Part shown: positions 43,667 through 54,404 of the stretch, in pieces | How the letters are laid out: every line of letters begins with the position of its first letter | How positions within the stretch are numbered: the first letter of the stretch is position 1 | The notes under the pieces: generated by a model | Databases searched by the model: none | What the model saw: the letters and a program-made list of their open reading frames with translations, nothing else | Told to the model about the DNA's origin: nothing | Program-made: the position numbers and the translations under genes | Assembly (NCBI RefSeq): GCF_018613325.1 | Contig: NZ_JAGGQJ010000028.1 | Span: 1 to 64,000, forward strand | Length of the DNA stretch: 64,000 nucleotides | Source: Bacillus sp. ISL-34 | Lineage (GTDB): Bacteria; Bacillota; Bacilli; Bacillales; DSM-1321 | Reading direction: 5' to 3'

Positions 43667-44680
43667 ATGAATGTAAATGGTGCACTAGAGGTTCTTGATC
43701 GCATGCGGCTTCCTAATGGCGCATATACTGCAAGCGTTTCCGATGATTATAATTATGTCTGGATAAGGGATGTCGTTTATACAGTAATACCTTTTATAAA
43801 TGATCCGTCAAATCGTTACGAGAAAGCATATCATGCTTTATTCGACTTATTTCAATCCTATGAGTGGAAAATAGATATTCATACGGAGCAGAAACCCCAG
43901 TTTTTATTTGAACATATCCATGCACGGTATTCCACAGAGCTTAAAGAACTGCCCGATGAGTGGGGGCATGCCCAAAATGATGCGATAGGTGCCTTTTTAT
44001 GGGGGGTCGGTGAAGGATATAAGCATGGAAAAAAAGTAATAAGAAATCAACGTGATTTACAAATCGTTCAAAAGTTGGTCAATTACTTGGAATGCCTGCA
44101 ATATTGGCAATCGGAAGATAACGGGATGTGGGAAGAGAATATTGAAATCCATGCTTCAAGCATAGGTGCATGTGTTGCCGGTTTGAATTCAGTCAAAATG
44201 CTGGTCAACGTCAAGGAAGAACTGATTAAAAAGGGAGAAGAAACTCTTCGTTTCCTGCTTCCAAGGGAAAGTTATTCAAAAGAGACGGATTTAGCCCTTT
44301 TATCCTTAATTTATCCTTACCGACTTGTAGACCGTGAAATAGCACTTAAAATATTGAAGAATGTCACAGAGCGCCTAGAAAGAACAAAGGGTTGTATAAG
44401 ATATGAAAAAGACCTTTATTATAATGACGGTCAAGAAGCGGAATGGTGTTTCGGGCTTCCGTGGTTAGGCTTATGCTACCTTGAACTTGGCATGATGAAC
44501 AAAGTTAAGGAATATATAGGTAAAACGAAAATGATCATACCCGAAAATTGGGAGGTACCTGAATTATATATAGGAGGCAGTAATATTCCAAACAAGAATA
44601 CTCCTTTGGCATGGTCAGTTTCATTATCCTATTTATTCTTGACGAAGACTTCCATGATTCGAACTGAACAAATAACATGA
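43667..44680 (+). CDS. glycoside hydrolase family 15-related protein
   Basis: The 337-residue protein has an (alpha/alpha)-barrel signature like GH15 glucoamylases and phosphorylase kinase alpha: LPNGAYTASVSDDYNYVWIRDVVYTVIPF at the N-terminus, DEWGHAQNDAIGAFLWGVGEGY in the middle, GMWEENIEIHASSIGACVAGL with a candidate catalytic glutamate, and a C-terminal NDGQEAEWCFGLPWLGLCYLE. It is shorter than classical glucoamylases and has no signal peptide, so acts inside the cell. It lies 246 bp upstream of glgB in the same direction and could trim glycogen, but has its own terminator. Start after GGAGGTG. Confidence 0.75.
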   Translation: MNVNGALEVLDRMRLPNGAYTASVSDDYNYVWIRDVVYTVIPFINDPSNRYEKAYHALFDLFQSYEWKIDIHTEQKPQFLFEHIHARYSTELKELPDEWGHAQNDAIGAFLWGVGEGYKHGKKVIRNQRDLQIVQKLVNYLECLQYWQSEDNGMWEENIEIHASSIGACVAGLNSVKMLVNVKEELIKKGEETLRFLLPRESYSKETDLALLSLIYPYRLVDREIALKILKNVTERLERTKGCIRYEKDLYYNDGQEAEWCFGLPWLGLCYLELGMMNKVKEYIGKTKMIIPENWEVPELYIGGSNIPNKNTPLAWSVSLSYLFLTKTSMIRTEQIT

Positions 44681-44701
44681 AGCATTCATACATGATACCT
44701 T

Positions 44702-44737
44702 AAAGCTCTTCCTAAAAATTGGGGGGAGCTTTTATTG
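44702..44737 (+). terminator. terminator of the GH15-related gene
   Basis: AAAGCTC/GAGCTTTT arms followed by ATT-rich sequence. Confidence 0.75.
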
Positions 44738-44926
44738 GTATAATAATATTTTTACAATAAATGGCTATTTCCCTCAAAAAAATGTTTTAATTTACAAAAA
44801 AACGGGCATTTATTACAATAACTTCACCTCCATTTGAAGGATTAATATCATTTTCACCGAATATATATAATAACTGGGGAAGGATGGGTAAAATACTATC
44901 GAGTTAATACTGATGGAGGGGTTTTA

Positions 44927-46867
44927 TTGAGTACTATTATAGACCAGCTGCAAGAGAATTATCCAAGCGATTTCGATTTGTATTTGTTTCATGAAGGCAC
45001 CCTTTATGAAAGCTATAAAATGCTTGGGGCACACATTGTAACATCATTAGGTAAAGAAGGAGTACGCTTCGCCGTTTGGGCCCCCCATGCCAAGCAAGTT
45101 GCAGTAGTCGGTAATTTTAATAATTGGGACGGAAAAGATCATGCGATGAAACGGATCGAGCGTTCAGGTATCTGGGTGTTGTTCGTACCAGGACTACAAG
45201 AAGGGGAACTCTATAAATACGAAATACATACACCTGGAAATAAACGAATCCTAAAAGCCGATCCATATGCCTTTTATTCGGAAGTCAGACCAAATACAGC
45301 CTCGGTCATTAAAAGGCTGGATAATTTTGAATGGCAAGATTCGAAGTGGATAGCCGATAGGAAAAAGGAAAATATTTATCATAAACCCATGACCATTTAT
45401 GAAGTGCACCCAGGAACATGGAAACAGAAAGAAGATGGCGAATTTTATTCGTACCGTGAATTGGCTGATAGATTAGTTGATTATGTGATTGATAATAGTT
45501 TTACACATATTGAAATCATGGCCATAATGGAACACCCATTTGATAAATCGTGGGGGTACCAGGTCACGGGCTATTATTCTGTAACCAGTCGTTACGGCTC
45601 ACCGGAAGATTTTAAATATTTAATTAACCTTTGCCACCAAAAGGGCATAGGTGTAATCCTTGACTGGGTTCCCGCCCATTTTTGTAAAGACTCCCATGGA
45701 CTTTCCCGTTTCGATGGTACGCCTCTCTATGAACCAATTGATCATACTAGAGCAGATCGCCCGTTATGGGGGACATACAACTTTGATTTTACCAAACCGG
45801 AAGTAATCAGTTTCCTTATATCAAATGTAATGTTTTGGATGGATGTATACCATATTGATGGGGTCCGTGTCGATGCGGTATCGTCAATGGTTTACTTAAA
45901 TCATGATAATCCATTGCCGGTCAAGCTGAAAAATCAGTTTGGCGGTGAGGAAAACCTGGAAGCCATACAATTTTTGCAAAAACTTAACGAAGTGGTTTTC
46001 AAGAAATATCCCAATGCATTAATGATGGCTGAAGAAGCAACAGACCGGCCACTTATAACTTCTCCTACCGATATAGGCGGCCTGGGCTTTAATTACAAAT
46101 GGAATATGGGATGGACTAACGATATCCTTCGTTATATGAAACTTGAAACGCATGAAAGGCCATATCATCATAGCCTCTTAACATTTTCATTTTTCTATGC
46201 TTTTTCAGAAAATTTCGTCTTGCCCTTTTCACATGATGAAGTGGTTCATGGCAAGAAGTCTTTATTGAATAAGATGCCAGGTGACTATTGGCAGAAATTC
46301 GCAAATTTACGGTTACTCTTTGGGTATTTCATGACGCATCCCGGAAAGAAGCTTCTATTTATGGGTGGTGAATTTGGCCAGTTCATAGAATGGAAAGATG
46401 AGGAACAATTGGATTGGCTGCTTTTGGAATATGAATCCCACGAAAAGCTGGCCTATTATTTCCGTACCCTTCAGGATTTTTATAGGCAAACATCCTCCCT
46501 TTGGAGACTGGATCATGTCCAGGAGGGTTTTGAATGGATAGATCCGAACAATAGTGAACAAAGTATCATTACCTTTATGAGAAAAGGTAAACGCAAAGGC
46601 GACTATTGCATTGTTGTCTGTAATTTTTCTGCACAGGCTCATGCTCGATATCAAATAGGCGTACCATCCCAAGGCAAATATATAGAGGTTTTCAGCAGTG
46701 ATTCAGCAGCTTTCGGAGGATCGGGTCAGATCAATGAAGAACCCATTAATGTCAAAAAGGAACCATACCATAATCAACCATTCAGCATGGAAATAACTGT
46801 ACCTCCATTAGGCATTTCTATTTTTATGAAGCAAACAAAAAAAAGACGGGGGAGAGTGAACGAATAA
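44927..46867 (+). CDS. glgB: 1,4-alpha-glucan branching enzyme
   Basis: The 646-residue GH13 enzyme adds alpha-1,6 branches to glycogen. It has an N-terminal carbohydrate-binding E-set ([12 protein letters not shown]), the catalytic barrel with [20 protein letters not shown] (nucleophile Asp), MAEEATDRP (acid Glu) and [15 protein letters not shown], and a C-terminal beta domain. The start is TTG after GGAGGGG. It overlaps glgC by one base and opens the glg operon, which in B. subtilis is expressed by sigma-E during sporulation. Confidence 0.96.
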   Translation: MSTIIDQLQENYPSDFDLYLFHEGTLYESYKMLGAHIVTSLGKEGVRFAVWAPHAKQVAVVGNFNNWDGKDHAMKRIERSGIWVLFVPGLQEGELYKYEIHTPGNKRILKADPYAFYSEVRPNTASVIKRLDNFEWQDSKWIADRKKENIYHKPMTIYEVHPGTWKQKEDGEFYSYRELADRLVDYVIDNSFTHIEIMAIMEHPFDKSWGYQVTGYYSVTSRYGSPEDFKYLINLCHQKGIGVILDWVPAHFCKDSHGLSRFDGTPLYEPIDHTRADRPLWGTYNFDFTKPEVISFLISNVMFWMDVYHIDGVRVDAVSSMVYLNHDNPLPVKLKNQFGGEENLEAIQFLQKLNEVVFKKYPNALMMAEEATDRPLITSPTDIGGLGFNYKWNMGWTNDILRYMKLETHERPYHHSLLTFSFFYAFSENFVLPFSHDEVVHGKKSLLNKMPGDYWQKFANLRLLFGYFMTHPGKKLLFMGGEFGQFIEWKDEEQLDWLLLEYESHEKLAYYFRTLQDFYRQTSSLWRLDHVQEGFEWIDPNNSEQSIITFMRKGKRKGDYCIVVCNFSAQAHARYQIGVPSQGKYIEVFSSDSAAFGGSGQINEEPINVKKEPYHNQPFSMEITVPPLGISIFMKQTKKRRGRVNE

Positions 46868-48033
46868 TGGGAGCAAAAAAATGGATAGCAATGTTGTTGG
46901 CAGGAGGCCAGGGTTCAAGGTTAGGTGAATTGACAATCGGTTTGGCAAAACCAGCTGTTCCCTTTGGCGGTAAATATAGAATCATCGATTTTCCATTAAG
47001 TAACTGCACTCACTCTGGTATTGATACGGTTGGGGTACTGACCCAATACCAGCCATTGATTCTAAATGATTATGTTGGTAATGGCAAAGCTTGGGACCTT
47101 GATCTGGATGTTGGCGGAGTTTCCGTTCTTCCCCCTTATCAAGGGAAAGAGGGCGGTGAATGGTATAAAGGGACGGCGAACGCTGTTTATCAAAATATCC
47201 AATACATTGATAACTATGATCCGGAACATGTACTGATTCTCTCTGGTGACCATATTTATAAGATGGATTACAGTAAGATGCTGGATTATCACATCGAAAA
47301 AAATGCAGAGGCAACCATAGCTGTCATTCAAGTGCCGTGGCAGGAAGCAAGTCGTTTCGGAATCATGAATACCAATGATGATGATAAAGTCACTCAATTC
47401 GATGAAAAACCAAAGTATCCAAAGAGTAATCTCGCTTCCATGGGAGTTTACCTTTTCAATTGGAAAACCCTAAGACGGTATTTAATAAATGATGAAAAAG
47501 ATGAAAATTCTTCCAATGATTTCGGCAGCAACATCATTCCAAAGATGCTTGAAGACCGAAAAAAGCTATATGCCTATCGTTTTAATGGTTATTGGAAAGA
47601 TGTTGGAACGGTGGAAAGCCTTTGGCAGGCCCATATGGACTTATTGGAGGATACGCCAAATTTCCAGTTGGATGATCAGCAATGGAAAATTTTTGCCCGC
47701 AATGCAAATCACCCGCCGCAATATATATCACCGGATGCAGTGGTCAGTCAGTCGCTTGTCAATGAAGGGTGCATGATTCATGGGAACATTGAACATTCGG
47801 TTTTATCCTATAATGTTCAGGTGGGCTATGGGTCAACCATAAAAGATTCAGTCATCATGCCTAATGTTACGATTGGTGAAAACGTTCATATAGAAAGAAG
47901 CATCATAGCCAGCAATTGTGTTATAAAAGATGGTGCCGTAGTTGGAAATTCAGCGGTTACATCCGATATTACCTTAATTGGTGAAAATCAGACCATTATC
48001 AATCCAAACAAAAAAAAGATCACTCTTAACTAG
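46867..48033 (+). CDS. glgC: glucose-1-phosphate adenylyltransferase
   Basis: The 388-residue enzyme makes ADP-glucose from ATP and glucose 1-phosphate. Landmarks are [56 protein letters not shown] and the C-terminal left-handed beta helix with [13 protein letters not shown]. It pairs with GlgD, encoded 17 bp downstream. Confidence 0.96.
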   Translation: MGAKKWIAMLLAGGQGSRLGELTIGLAKPAVPFGGKYRIIDFPLSNCTHSGIDTVGVLTQYQPLILNDYVGNGKAWDLDLDVGGVSVLPPYQGKEGGEWYKGTANAVYQNIQYIDNYDPEHVLILSGDHIYKMDYSKMLDYHIEKNAEATIAVIQVPWQEASRFGIMNTNDDDKVTQFDEKPKYPKSNLASMGVYLFNWKTLRRYLINDEKDENSSNDFGSNIIPKMLEDRKKLYAYRFNGYWKDVGTVESLWQAHMDLLEDTPNFQLDDQQWKIFARNANHPPQYISPDAVVSQSLVNEGCMIHGNIEHSVLSYNVQVGYGSTIKDSVIMPNVTIGENVHIERSIIASNCVIKDGAVVGNSAVTSDITLIGENQTIINPNKKKITLN

Positions 48034-48050
48034 AAAAAGGGGAAGATGCT

Positions 48051-49157
48051 ATGGAAAATGTGTTGGGTATTATTAACTTAATCAATGAAAGACAACATTT
48101 AAAAGATCTGACTGCTCACCGTAATGTGGCATCCGTACCATTTGGCGGGCGCTACCGTTTGATTGACTTTACGATGTCGAATCTCATTAATGCAGATGTA
48201 TCAAAAGTAGCCGTTTTTCCAAAAGAAAAGTATCTTTCAGTTATGGATCATCTTGGCTCAGGTAAAGAATGGAACTTGGATCGGCGTTCAGGAGGCTTAT
48301 ACATCTTGCCCCCTATCCATCCGGATGAAACGGTAACGGGCGATATGAAGCAATTTTATGATCATCTCAGCTTTTTCGAACGTGCACAGGCAGATACTGT
48401 CATCATTTCCCCAGGAAGCCATGTATGCAAATTGGATTTTAATGAAGTGCTTGATTATCACAAAAAACATAAAGCGGATATCACGGTCGTATATAAGGAT
48501 TATGTAGGGGAATTGATTGAGAAACCAATCTATCACACCTGCTCGGTAGATTCGGATGAAGACATTACTGACATTAGCTTTTATACCATCCCTAGACCTG
48601 GTGATCATGTTTGTCTAGAAACCTTCATCATAAGTAAAACGCTATTGGTGAACTTGATCAAAAGCTGTGTTGCCAGCGGGGAATATGACTTTTTGAAAGA
48701 CGCTGTGAAAGCCAATCTTCATCGTTTTACCGTCAAAGGCTACAATTTTACTGGAGAAATGCCTTTCATCCATTCCATTGAAAGCTTTCATTCCAGCAAC
48801 ATGAATTTCCTGAACCCTTCGGTAATCCGTTCTTTCTTCGGGGATACTTGGGATGTTTATACTAAAATCAAACATGAGGCACCGACCAAATATTCAAGTT
48901 CTTCGAAGGTTACCAATTCATTGATAGCCAACGGTTGTGATATTGAAGGGACTGTGGAAAACAGTATACTCTTCCGTGGGGTAAAGGTGAAAAAGGGAGC
49001 GATTATAAGAAATAGCATCATTATGCAAAAAGGCGTGATTGAAGAAGGAGCTATCGTTGAAAATACCATAACTGATAAAGAAGTGAGAATTACTAGTGAA
49101 AAATCAGTCATTGGTTTAAAACAGCCTACTGTAATAAAAAAAGCGGAAGTAATTTAA
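48051..49157 (+). CDS. glgD: glucose-1-phosphate adenylyltransferase regulatory subunit
   Basis: The 368-residue GlgC paralogue keeps VPFGGRYRLIDFTMSN and the C-terminal beta-helix repeats but lacks the intact N-terminal glycine-rich nucleotide loop (residues 4-10 read VLGIINL in place of LLAGGQG). It is therefore a regulatory partner in the Bacillus GlgCD heterotetramer, which is more active than GlgC alone. RBS AAAGGGGAAG. Confidence 0.94.
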   Translation: MENVLGIINLINERQHLKDLTAHRNVASVPFGGRYRLIDFTMSNLINADVSKVAVFPKEKYLSVMDHLGSGKEWNLDRRSGGLYILPPIHPDETVTGDMKQFYDHLSFFERAQADTVIISPGSHVCKLDFNEVLDYHKKHKADITVVYKDYVGELIEKPIYHTCSVDSDEDITDISFYTIPRPGDHVCLETFIISKTLLVNLIKSCVASGEYDFLKDAVKANLHRFTVKGYNFTGEMPFIHSIESFHSSNMNFLNPSVIRSFFGDTWDVYTKIKHEAPTKYSSSSKVTNSLIANGCDIEGTVENSILFRGVKVKKGAIIRNSIIMQKGVIEEGAIVENTITDKEVRITSEKSVIGLKQPTVIKKAEVI

Positions 49158-49173
49158 TAGAGGAGGTGCGGCA

Positions 49174-50610
49174 ATGAATGTTGTATTTGCTGCTTCAGAA
49201 TGCGCCCCTTTTATAAAAACGGGAGGGCTCGGAGACGTTATAGGCGCGCTCCCGAAAGCGCTGAAAAAACAGGGAGTCCATGTAAGTGTCATCCTTCCTA
49301 AATACGGGGATCTACCTAACCAATTCAAACAGGAAATGAAACATATGACGAGTATTGAGGTTCCTGTTGGTTGGCGCCAGCAATTTTGTGGCATCGAAAA
49401 ACTTGTTGCTAATGGAATTACATATTATTTCCTGGATAATGAATATTATTTCAAAAGACATGGTAGTTATGGATTCTTTGATGATGGCGAAAGGTTCGCC
49501 TTCTTTTCCCGTGCAATTTTAGAGGCTTTACCCTATTTAGAAGAAAAGCCGGATGTCCTACACTGTCATGATTGGCAAACGGGCCTTGTCAGCGTTTTGC
49601 TGAAAGCACATTATCATAACCATCCATTCTATCAGGATATTAAAACGATATTTACCATACATAATTTACGCTATCAAGGAGTTTATCCTAAAGCTGTTTT
49701 AGCGGAATTACTCGATTTGAGTGAGTTATATTTTAATATCGATGGTCTTGAATTCCATGGGAATGTCAGTTATTTGAAAGCCGGCCTAGCTTTCTCTAAC
49801 ATAGTCACAACTGTAAGCCCAAGTTATGCGGAAGAAATTCAGAGCCCTTATTTTGGGGAAAATCTGGATGGGTTTTTACGCAAAAGAAATGGTGACCTTA
49901 AAGGGATTATCAACGGAATCGACTATGAGGAATATAATCCTGCGGCAGATGGACATCTTGCAGTTCCATTCGATTCCTATGAGGGTAAGATGGAGAATAA
50001 ACGTCAGCTGCAGGAATCGCTGGATCTTCCTGTCAATGATGGGGTCCCGGTACTATCCATGGTAACCAGGCTTGTTGATCAAAAAGGAATAGATCTTATT
50101 CTCCATGTTTTTCATGAAATAATGAGCCAAGGAGTTCAATTCATCCTATTAGGTACGGGTGATGAGCAATATGAATCGGCATTTCGCCATTTAGCTGACC
50201 AATATCCAAATCAGGTATCAGTCAATACATATTTTGATGAGGGTTTAGCAAGACGGATATACGCAGGTTCTGATTTATTCCTGATGCCATCCCAATTCGA
50301 ACCATGTGGTATCGGCCAGCTCTTGGCACTCCGTTATGGTACCTTGCCATTGGTGAGGGAAACCGGCGGACTTCGTGATACGGTCATCCCGTATAATCAA
50401 TTTACTGGTGAAGGCAATGGCTTCAGCTTTACGAATTATAATGCACACGATATGCTTCATACAATTGAGCAATCTGTTGGTCTGTACAAATTCCAGCCGA
50501 AAAGATGGAGGAAAATGGCCGAAAGTGCGATGGAGTTAGACTTCAGTTGGACATCATCTTCCTTAAAGTATATTGAGTTATATGAAAGTTTGATTCCTGT
50601 CATGAAGTGA
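49174..50610 (+). CDS. glgA: glycogen synthase
   Basis: The 478-residue GT5 enzyme transfers glucose from ADP-glucose to the growing chain. It has the N-terminal ASECAPFIKTGGLGDVIGALPKAL with the KTGGL motif, HCHDWQTGLVSVLLKAH, FTIHNLRYQG, NGIDYEEYNP and the C-terminal PSQFEPCGIGQLLALRYGTLP. RBS AGAGGAGG. It is the last gene: glgP, which follows in B. subtilis, is absent. Confidence 0.96.
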   Translation: MNVVFAASECAPFIKTGGLGDVIGALPKALKKQGVHVSVILPKYGDLPNQFKQEMKHMTSIEVPVGWRQQFCGIEKLVANGITYYFLDNEYYFKRHGSYGFFDDGERFAFFSRAILEALPYLEEKPDVLHCHDWQTGLVSVLLKAHYHNHPFYQDIKTIFTIHNLRYQGVYPKAVLAELLDLSELYFNIDGLEFHGNVSYLKAGLAFSNIVTTVSPSYAEEIQSPYFGENLDGFLRKRNGDLKGIINGIDYEEYNPAADGHLAVPFDSYEGKMENKRQLQESLDLPVNDGVPVLSMVTRLVDQKGIDLILHVFHEIMSQGVQFILLGTGDEQYESAFRHLADQYPNQVSVNTYFDEGLARRIYAGSDLFLMPSQFEPCGIGQLLALRYGTLPLVRETGGLRDTVIPYNQFTGEGNGFSFTNYNAHDMLHTIEQSVGLYKFQPKRWRKMAESAMELDFSWTSSSLKYIELYESLIPVMK

Positions 50611-50631
50611 TAATTGGATAGTTTATACACA

Positions 50632-50670
50632 AAAACACTTACGAATATTGTTTTCGTAAGTGTTTTGTTT
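50632..50670 (+). terminator. glg operon terminator
   Basis: AAACACTTACGAA/TTCGTAAGTGTTT arms followed by TGTTTCTTTT. Confidence 0.88.
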
Positions 50671-50736
50671 CTTTTACCATCAAATATGGGTATATGTTTA
50701 GATATATAAAATATTGCTGTGTAGGAGAATGAAACG

Positions 50737-52242
50737 ATGAAAAGAAGAAGAATGGAAATTGTATTTTTATTTATTTTAATTGCTGCAGTTTATATGATCC
50801 TATTCACTCATGTTAGCTTCGACGTGAAGCTATTTTTTATTGGTTTGTATATTTTTGTCATGTTTATTACCATGTTTTCACTCATGCTGGAAAATAGATT
50901 TGCCCACGAGACCCTTTTATGGATGTATGTACTTTTGTTTTTCCCGGTATTTGGATATTTATTTTATCTGTTTTCAGGTCAGCTCTATTTAAAAGGGTAT
51001 TTATTTCGTAGTAAAAGGAAAAAAGATCGCGAAGAATGGAAGAGTCTTGTCACACATGTATCATCGCCAGATTTATCGTTCTTGAATAATCATCAGCAAT
51101 CATTCGCAGATTTTGCCAAAAATGCATCTGAGACCACCATTAGTACTTCATCGCAAACGGAAGTATTGAAAAATGGTAATGAAACGTTTACCGAAATCAT
51201 TAAACAATTAAAAAAAGCTGAAAAGTTCATTCATATTGAATATTATATTTTTCGTTCCGACAGGCTTGGTACTGAAATTATAGATATCCTTATTGAAAAA
51301 GCAAAAAATGGTGTGGAAGTTTTATTCATTTTTGATGCTGCCGGTAGTTTAAGCCTTTCAAATAATGAAGTTAAACGGATGAAAAATGCAGGGATAAAGG
51401 CTTATCCATTTTCACCATTGAAACATGGTTTTTTTAATCAAAAATTTAATTTTAGGAATCACCGGAAAATAATCATCATTGATGGGGAAGTTGGCTTTGT
51501 TGGAGGTTTAAACGTAGGAGAGGAATACTTAGGACGAAATAAATCGATTGGATTTTGGAGAGATACACACATGGTCCTTAAAGGTGAAGCGGTTTATATG
51601 CTTCATACTGTTTTCCTTTTGGATTGGGAATATGTCAGTGGGGAAGATGTATTAGAAGAGCGTCCAGAATTCAACAGTAAAGTGGATCAAGGGGATGGAG
51701 CTGTTCAGGTGGTGGCAAGCGGACCTGATACACAACAGGGAATCATGAGTGATTTTTACTATTCTCTTATTACTAGCGCGACTGAATCAATCTGGATTGC
51801 AAGTCCATACTTCGTACCTAATCAAGCGATTAAAGCAGCAATTAAACATGCTGCAATTAAGGGGATACAAGTTAGGCTTATGGTTCCGGCAGTAAATGAT
51901 GGGTTTTTAACCCAATATGGCAGTCGCTCCTATTTCGGGGAGCTGCTTCAATTCGGTGTAGAGGTATACTCGTATAAAAAAGGCTTTCTACATCAGAAAA
52001 TTATTATCGTAGATGGTGATATGGCTTCCATAGGGACGGCAAACATGGATATGAGGAGTTTTCATCTGAATTTTGAAGTGAATGTCTTTCTTATGGGCAG
52101 CCGTTCCATTGAAGATCTCATCACTCACTACAAAGAGGATATGATGGATAGTGACAAACTAGATCCTATTGGGTATAACAATCGTGGTTTGCTGGAACGT
52201 TCAAAAGAATCATTTGCCAGATTGTTTTCGAATGTACTCTAA
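50737..52242 (+). CDS. cls: cardiolipin synthase
   Basis: The 501-residue phospholipase D superfamily enzyme joins two phosphatidylglycerols to cardiolipin and glycerol. It has two N-terminal membrane helices (about 5-25 and 30-50) plus a third hydrophobic stretch, and two HKD motifs: HRKIIIIDGEVGFVGG (first) and HQKIIIVDGDMASIGTANMD (second). Length matches Bacillus ClsA-type enzymes. It is preceded by GTAGGAGA and stands alone. Confidence 0.94.
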   Translation: MKRRRMEIVFLFILIAAVYMILFTHVSFDVKLFFIGLYIFVMFITMFSLMLENRFAHETLLWMYVLLFFPVFGYLFYLFSGQLYLKGYLFRSKRKKDREEWKSLVTHVSSPDLSFLNNHQQSFADFAKNASETTISTSSQTEVLKNGNETFTEIIKQLKKAEKFIHIEYYIFRSDRLGTEIIDILIEKAKNGVEVLFIFDAAGSLSLSNNEVKRMKNAGIKAYPFSPLKHGFFNQKFNFRNHRKIIIIDGEVGFVGGLNVGEEYLGRNKSIGFWRDTHMVLKGEAVYMLHTVFLLDWEYVSGEDVLEERPEFNSKVDQGDGAVQVVASGPDTQQGIMSDFYYSLITSATESIWIASPYFVPNQAIKAAIKHAAIKGIQVRLMVPAVNDGFLTQYGSRSYFGELLQFGVEVYSYKKGFLHQKIIIVDGDMASIGTANMDMRSFHLNFEVNVFLMGSRSIEDLITHYKEDMMDSDKLDPIGYNNRGLLERSKESFARLFSNVL

Positions 52243-52317
52243 TGGGAAAAATAGCAGATAAATAGTATAGTTGAAATGCAAAGAAATTAATTGGCCATAA
52301 GGAGAATTTAAGAGAAT

Positions 52318-53073
52318 ATGAAATTGGTTTCCTGGAATGTGAATGGAATTAGAGCTTGTGTTAAAAAAGGATTTTTAGATTACTTTAAAGATGTGGATGC
52401 AGATATTTTTTGCCTTCAAGAAACTAAGCTTCAAGAAGGGCAGATTTCACTTGAGTTGGAAGGGTACCATCAATATTGGAATTATGCACTGAAAAAAGGG
52501 TATTCAGGTACAGCCATTTTCACGAAGGAAAAACCGCTTTCAGTGAAATATGGTGTAGGGGAGCTGGACGAGGAGCCGGAAGGCAGGATCATAACACTGG
52601 AATTCGAGAATTTCTATATGGTGAATGTTTATACCCCCAATGCAAAAAGGGATTTATCAAGGCTTGATTACCGTCTCGAATGGGAAGATGGAATGATTAG
52701 TTATCTTAAAGAACTGGACTCGGTGAAGCCGGTTATCTTTTGTGGGGACCTTAATGTCGCGCATTCGGAACTCGACTTAAAAAACCCAAAAACCAGTATC
52801 GGGAATTCCGGTTTCACTAATGAAGAGCGTGGAAAGATGACTGAATTACTTGATGCAGGGTTTATCGATACATTTCGCCATTTTTATCCAGACCGGGAAG
52901 GTGCCTATAGTTGGTGGTCATATATGGCTAAAGTAAGAGAGCGGAATATCGGGTGGAGAATCGATTATTTCATTGTTTCAAAACGTCTGGCGGAATATTT
53001 AAAAGAGGCTAATATTCACTGCGATGTCATGGGCAGCGACCATTGCCCGGTCGTCTTGGAAACAAACCTCTAA
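52318..53073 (+). CDS. exoA: exodeoxyribonuclease III / AP endonuclease
   Basis: The 251-residue enzyme has MKLVSWNVNGIRA, the metal-binding glutamate in CLQETKLQEGQ, FCGDLNVAH, the DNA-contact segment GAYSWWSYMAKVRERNIGWRIDYF and the final SDHCPV with the catalytic Asp-His. It incises DNA at abasic sites in base excision repair, the pathway that also uses the Mug glycosylase encoded ten kb upstream. RBS AAGGAGAA. Confidence 0.95.
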   Translation: MKLVSWNVNGIRACVKKGFLDYFKDVDADIFCLQETKLQEGQISLELEGYHQYWNYALKKGYSGTAIFTKEKPLSVKYGVGELDEEPEGRIITLEFENFYMVNVYTPNAKRDLSRLDYRLEWEDGMISYLKELDSVKPVIFCGDLNVAHSELDLKNPKTSIGNSGFTNEERGKMTELLDAGFIDTFRHFYPDREGAYSWWSYMAKVRERNIGWRIDYFIVSKRLAEYLKEANIHCDVMGSDHCPVVLETNL

Positions 53074-53136
53074 ATGGAATAAATTCGGTTAAATGGGGAT
53101 ACTAATGGTTATCCATATTCAACAGGAGGTTTGATT

Positions 53137-53547
53137 ATGAACACATTTATCGTGGGCTTTCATCAAGAAGATAATGTAGACAGCATGCAAGTGCAAAAAT
53201 TGACGGCGGCTGAGTTTGAAAAAGCAACATCACGCGGTTTTCGCAGACTATTTGAACTGGATACAAATATCGGATACTTCGTATTTTTTGATGCTGAAGA
53301 TGATGATGGTGATTTATCTCATCTAGTTTTACAGTATGAAGAAGATAATCAAGATCCAAGTGATTGTTACTCCTTTACTAAAAATGATTTTTATGAGTTC
53401 ATGGCCCTTTATTTACAAGGCATGGATGAAGTGGAAGTGGAAGATGAAGGTGAAGAAGATGATGACAATGAAGAGTATGGACCAATCCATCATCTTGCCC
53501 ATTTGATGTTTCATATAGTTGAAGAAGGAAAATCCGTTAAGCCTTAA
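53137..53547 (+). CDS. acidic cytosolic hypothetical protein
   Basis: The 136-residue protein starts at ATG 53137 after AGGAGG. It is strongly acidic, with stretches FFDAEDDDGD and VEVEDEGEEDDDNEE, and ends with HHLAHLMFHIVEEG. The pattern matches a conserved Bacillaceae family annotated only as cytosolic protein. There are no membrane segments or catalytic motifs. A small HNH gene follows 15 bp downstream, so they are probably co-transcribed. Confidence 0.7.
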   Translation: MNTFIVGFHQEDNVDSMQVQKLTAAEFEKATSRGFRRLFELDTNIGYFVFFDAEDDDGDLSHLVLQYEEDNQDPSDCYSFTKNDFYEFMALYLQGMDEVEVEDEGEEDDDNEEYGPIHHLAHLMFHIVEEGKSVKP

Positions 53548-53562
53548 CGGCCGAGTATTGAG

Positions 53563-53841
53563 ATGAAAGGTACTTGCGAGCTTTGTGACAGGGGTGGAAT
53601 TGAACTGACCATCCATCATTTAACACCTAGAGAATTAGGTGGCAGCCATTTACCCATTGCCTATCTCTGTAAATCTTGTCACAAACAGATTCACGCACTG
53701 TATTCAAACCGAGAGCTGGCCATCCGACTATATACCGTGCTTTTGCTAAAAGATGATGAAGCATTAAAAAAATACTTAAAGTGGATTAAAAAACAACCGG
53801 TAACGAGGTCAGTAAAGATTAGAAAATCAAAAACGAAATAA
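53563..53841 (+). CDS. small HNH endonuclease-like protein
   Basis: The 92-residue protein carries two zinc knuckles, CELC near residue 5 and CKSC near residue 36, around the HNH core LTIHHLTPRELGG..IAYLCKSCHKQIH. The HH..H arrangement fits an HNH nuclease. The C-terminus is lysine-rich and could bind nucleic acid. It is not linked to any restriction or intron context here, so a repair or housekeeping role is as likely. A bidirectional terminator starts at its stop codon. Confidence 0.75.
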   Translation: MKGTCELCDRGGIELTIHHLTPRELGGSHLPIAYLCKSCHKQIHALYSNRELAIRLYTVLLLKDDEALKKYLKWIKKQPVTRSVKIRKSKTK

Positions 53842-53880
53842 TGCAAAAGCCCATATTAAAAACATGGGCTTTTGCATTTC
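53840..53880. terminator. bidirectional terminator
   Basis: AATGCAAAAGCCCAT/ATGGGCTTTTGCATT perfect 15-base arms lie between convergent genes. Confidence 0.9.
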
Positions 53881-53882
53881 AT

Positions 53883-54404
53883 TCAACTTGCTTTATTTTT
53901 CAACCGGTCCAATAAAAATCCACCTTTAAAATAACGGGGTTCGTATGAAATGATGAAAGCCTTAGGTTCAAACTTTTCAACGGTTGCTATCAATTCTTGT
54001 TCCCGATTGCGTTTTGTCAAGATTTCCATCCGATAACGGTTGCTATCCCTGCCCTCGCCCGTATAAAGAGTTACACCAAATCCGTTGTTCCTCAATGTAT
54101 CTACCAACTGTTCATTTTTGGTTTGAGTATTAACGGTTACATTAATAAAACCGATGGCAAGTTTTTGCTCAATTTTCGTACCAAAAATTATTCCGATTCC
54201 AAAACCGACTGCATATACAACCATGGCGAGTATGCTTTGGTCACCGCCAAATACTAGGGATAATCCAAAAACGTATATTAACATTTCTGCGATACCCAGT
54301 ATCGAGGCGAGTATGGTAATATTTTTTACTAAGAAAATGGTTCGCAACGTGTAAATCGGAACATAAATAAGTTGTAATAGTAGAATCAGAAGTATTTCTT
54401 TCAA
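53883..54404 (-). CDS. UPF0316 membrane protein (DUF2179/DUF5698)
   Basis: The 173-residue protein has three N-terminal helices (about residues 4-24, 30-52 and 58-80) with the family motif LRTIFLVKN, followed by a cytosolic DUF2179 domain (about 110-165: LVDTLRNNGFGVTLYTGEGRDSNRYRMEILTKRNRE). The TTG start at 54404 follows GAGGTG. Function is unknown. Confidence 0.85.
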   Translation of the reverse strand: MKEILLILLLQLIYVPIYTLRTIFLVKNITILASILGIAEMLIYVFGLSLVFGGDQSILAMVVYAVGFGIGIIFGTKIEQKLAIGFINVTVNTQTKNEQLVDTLRNNGFGVTLYTGEGRDSNRYRMEILTKRNREQELIATVEKFEPKAFIISYEPRYFKGGFLLDRLKNKAS

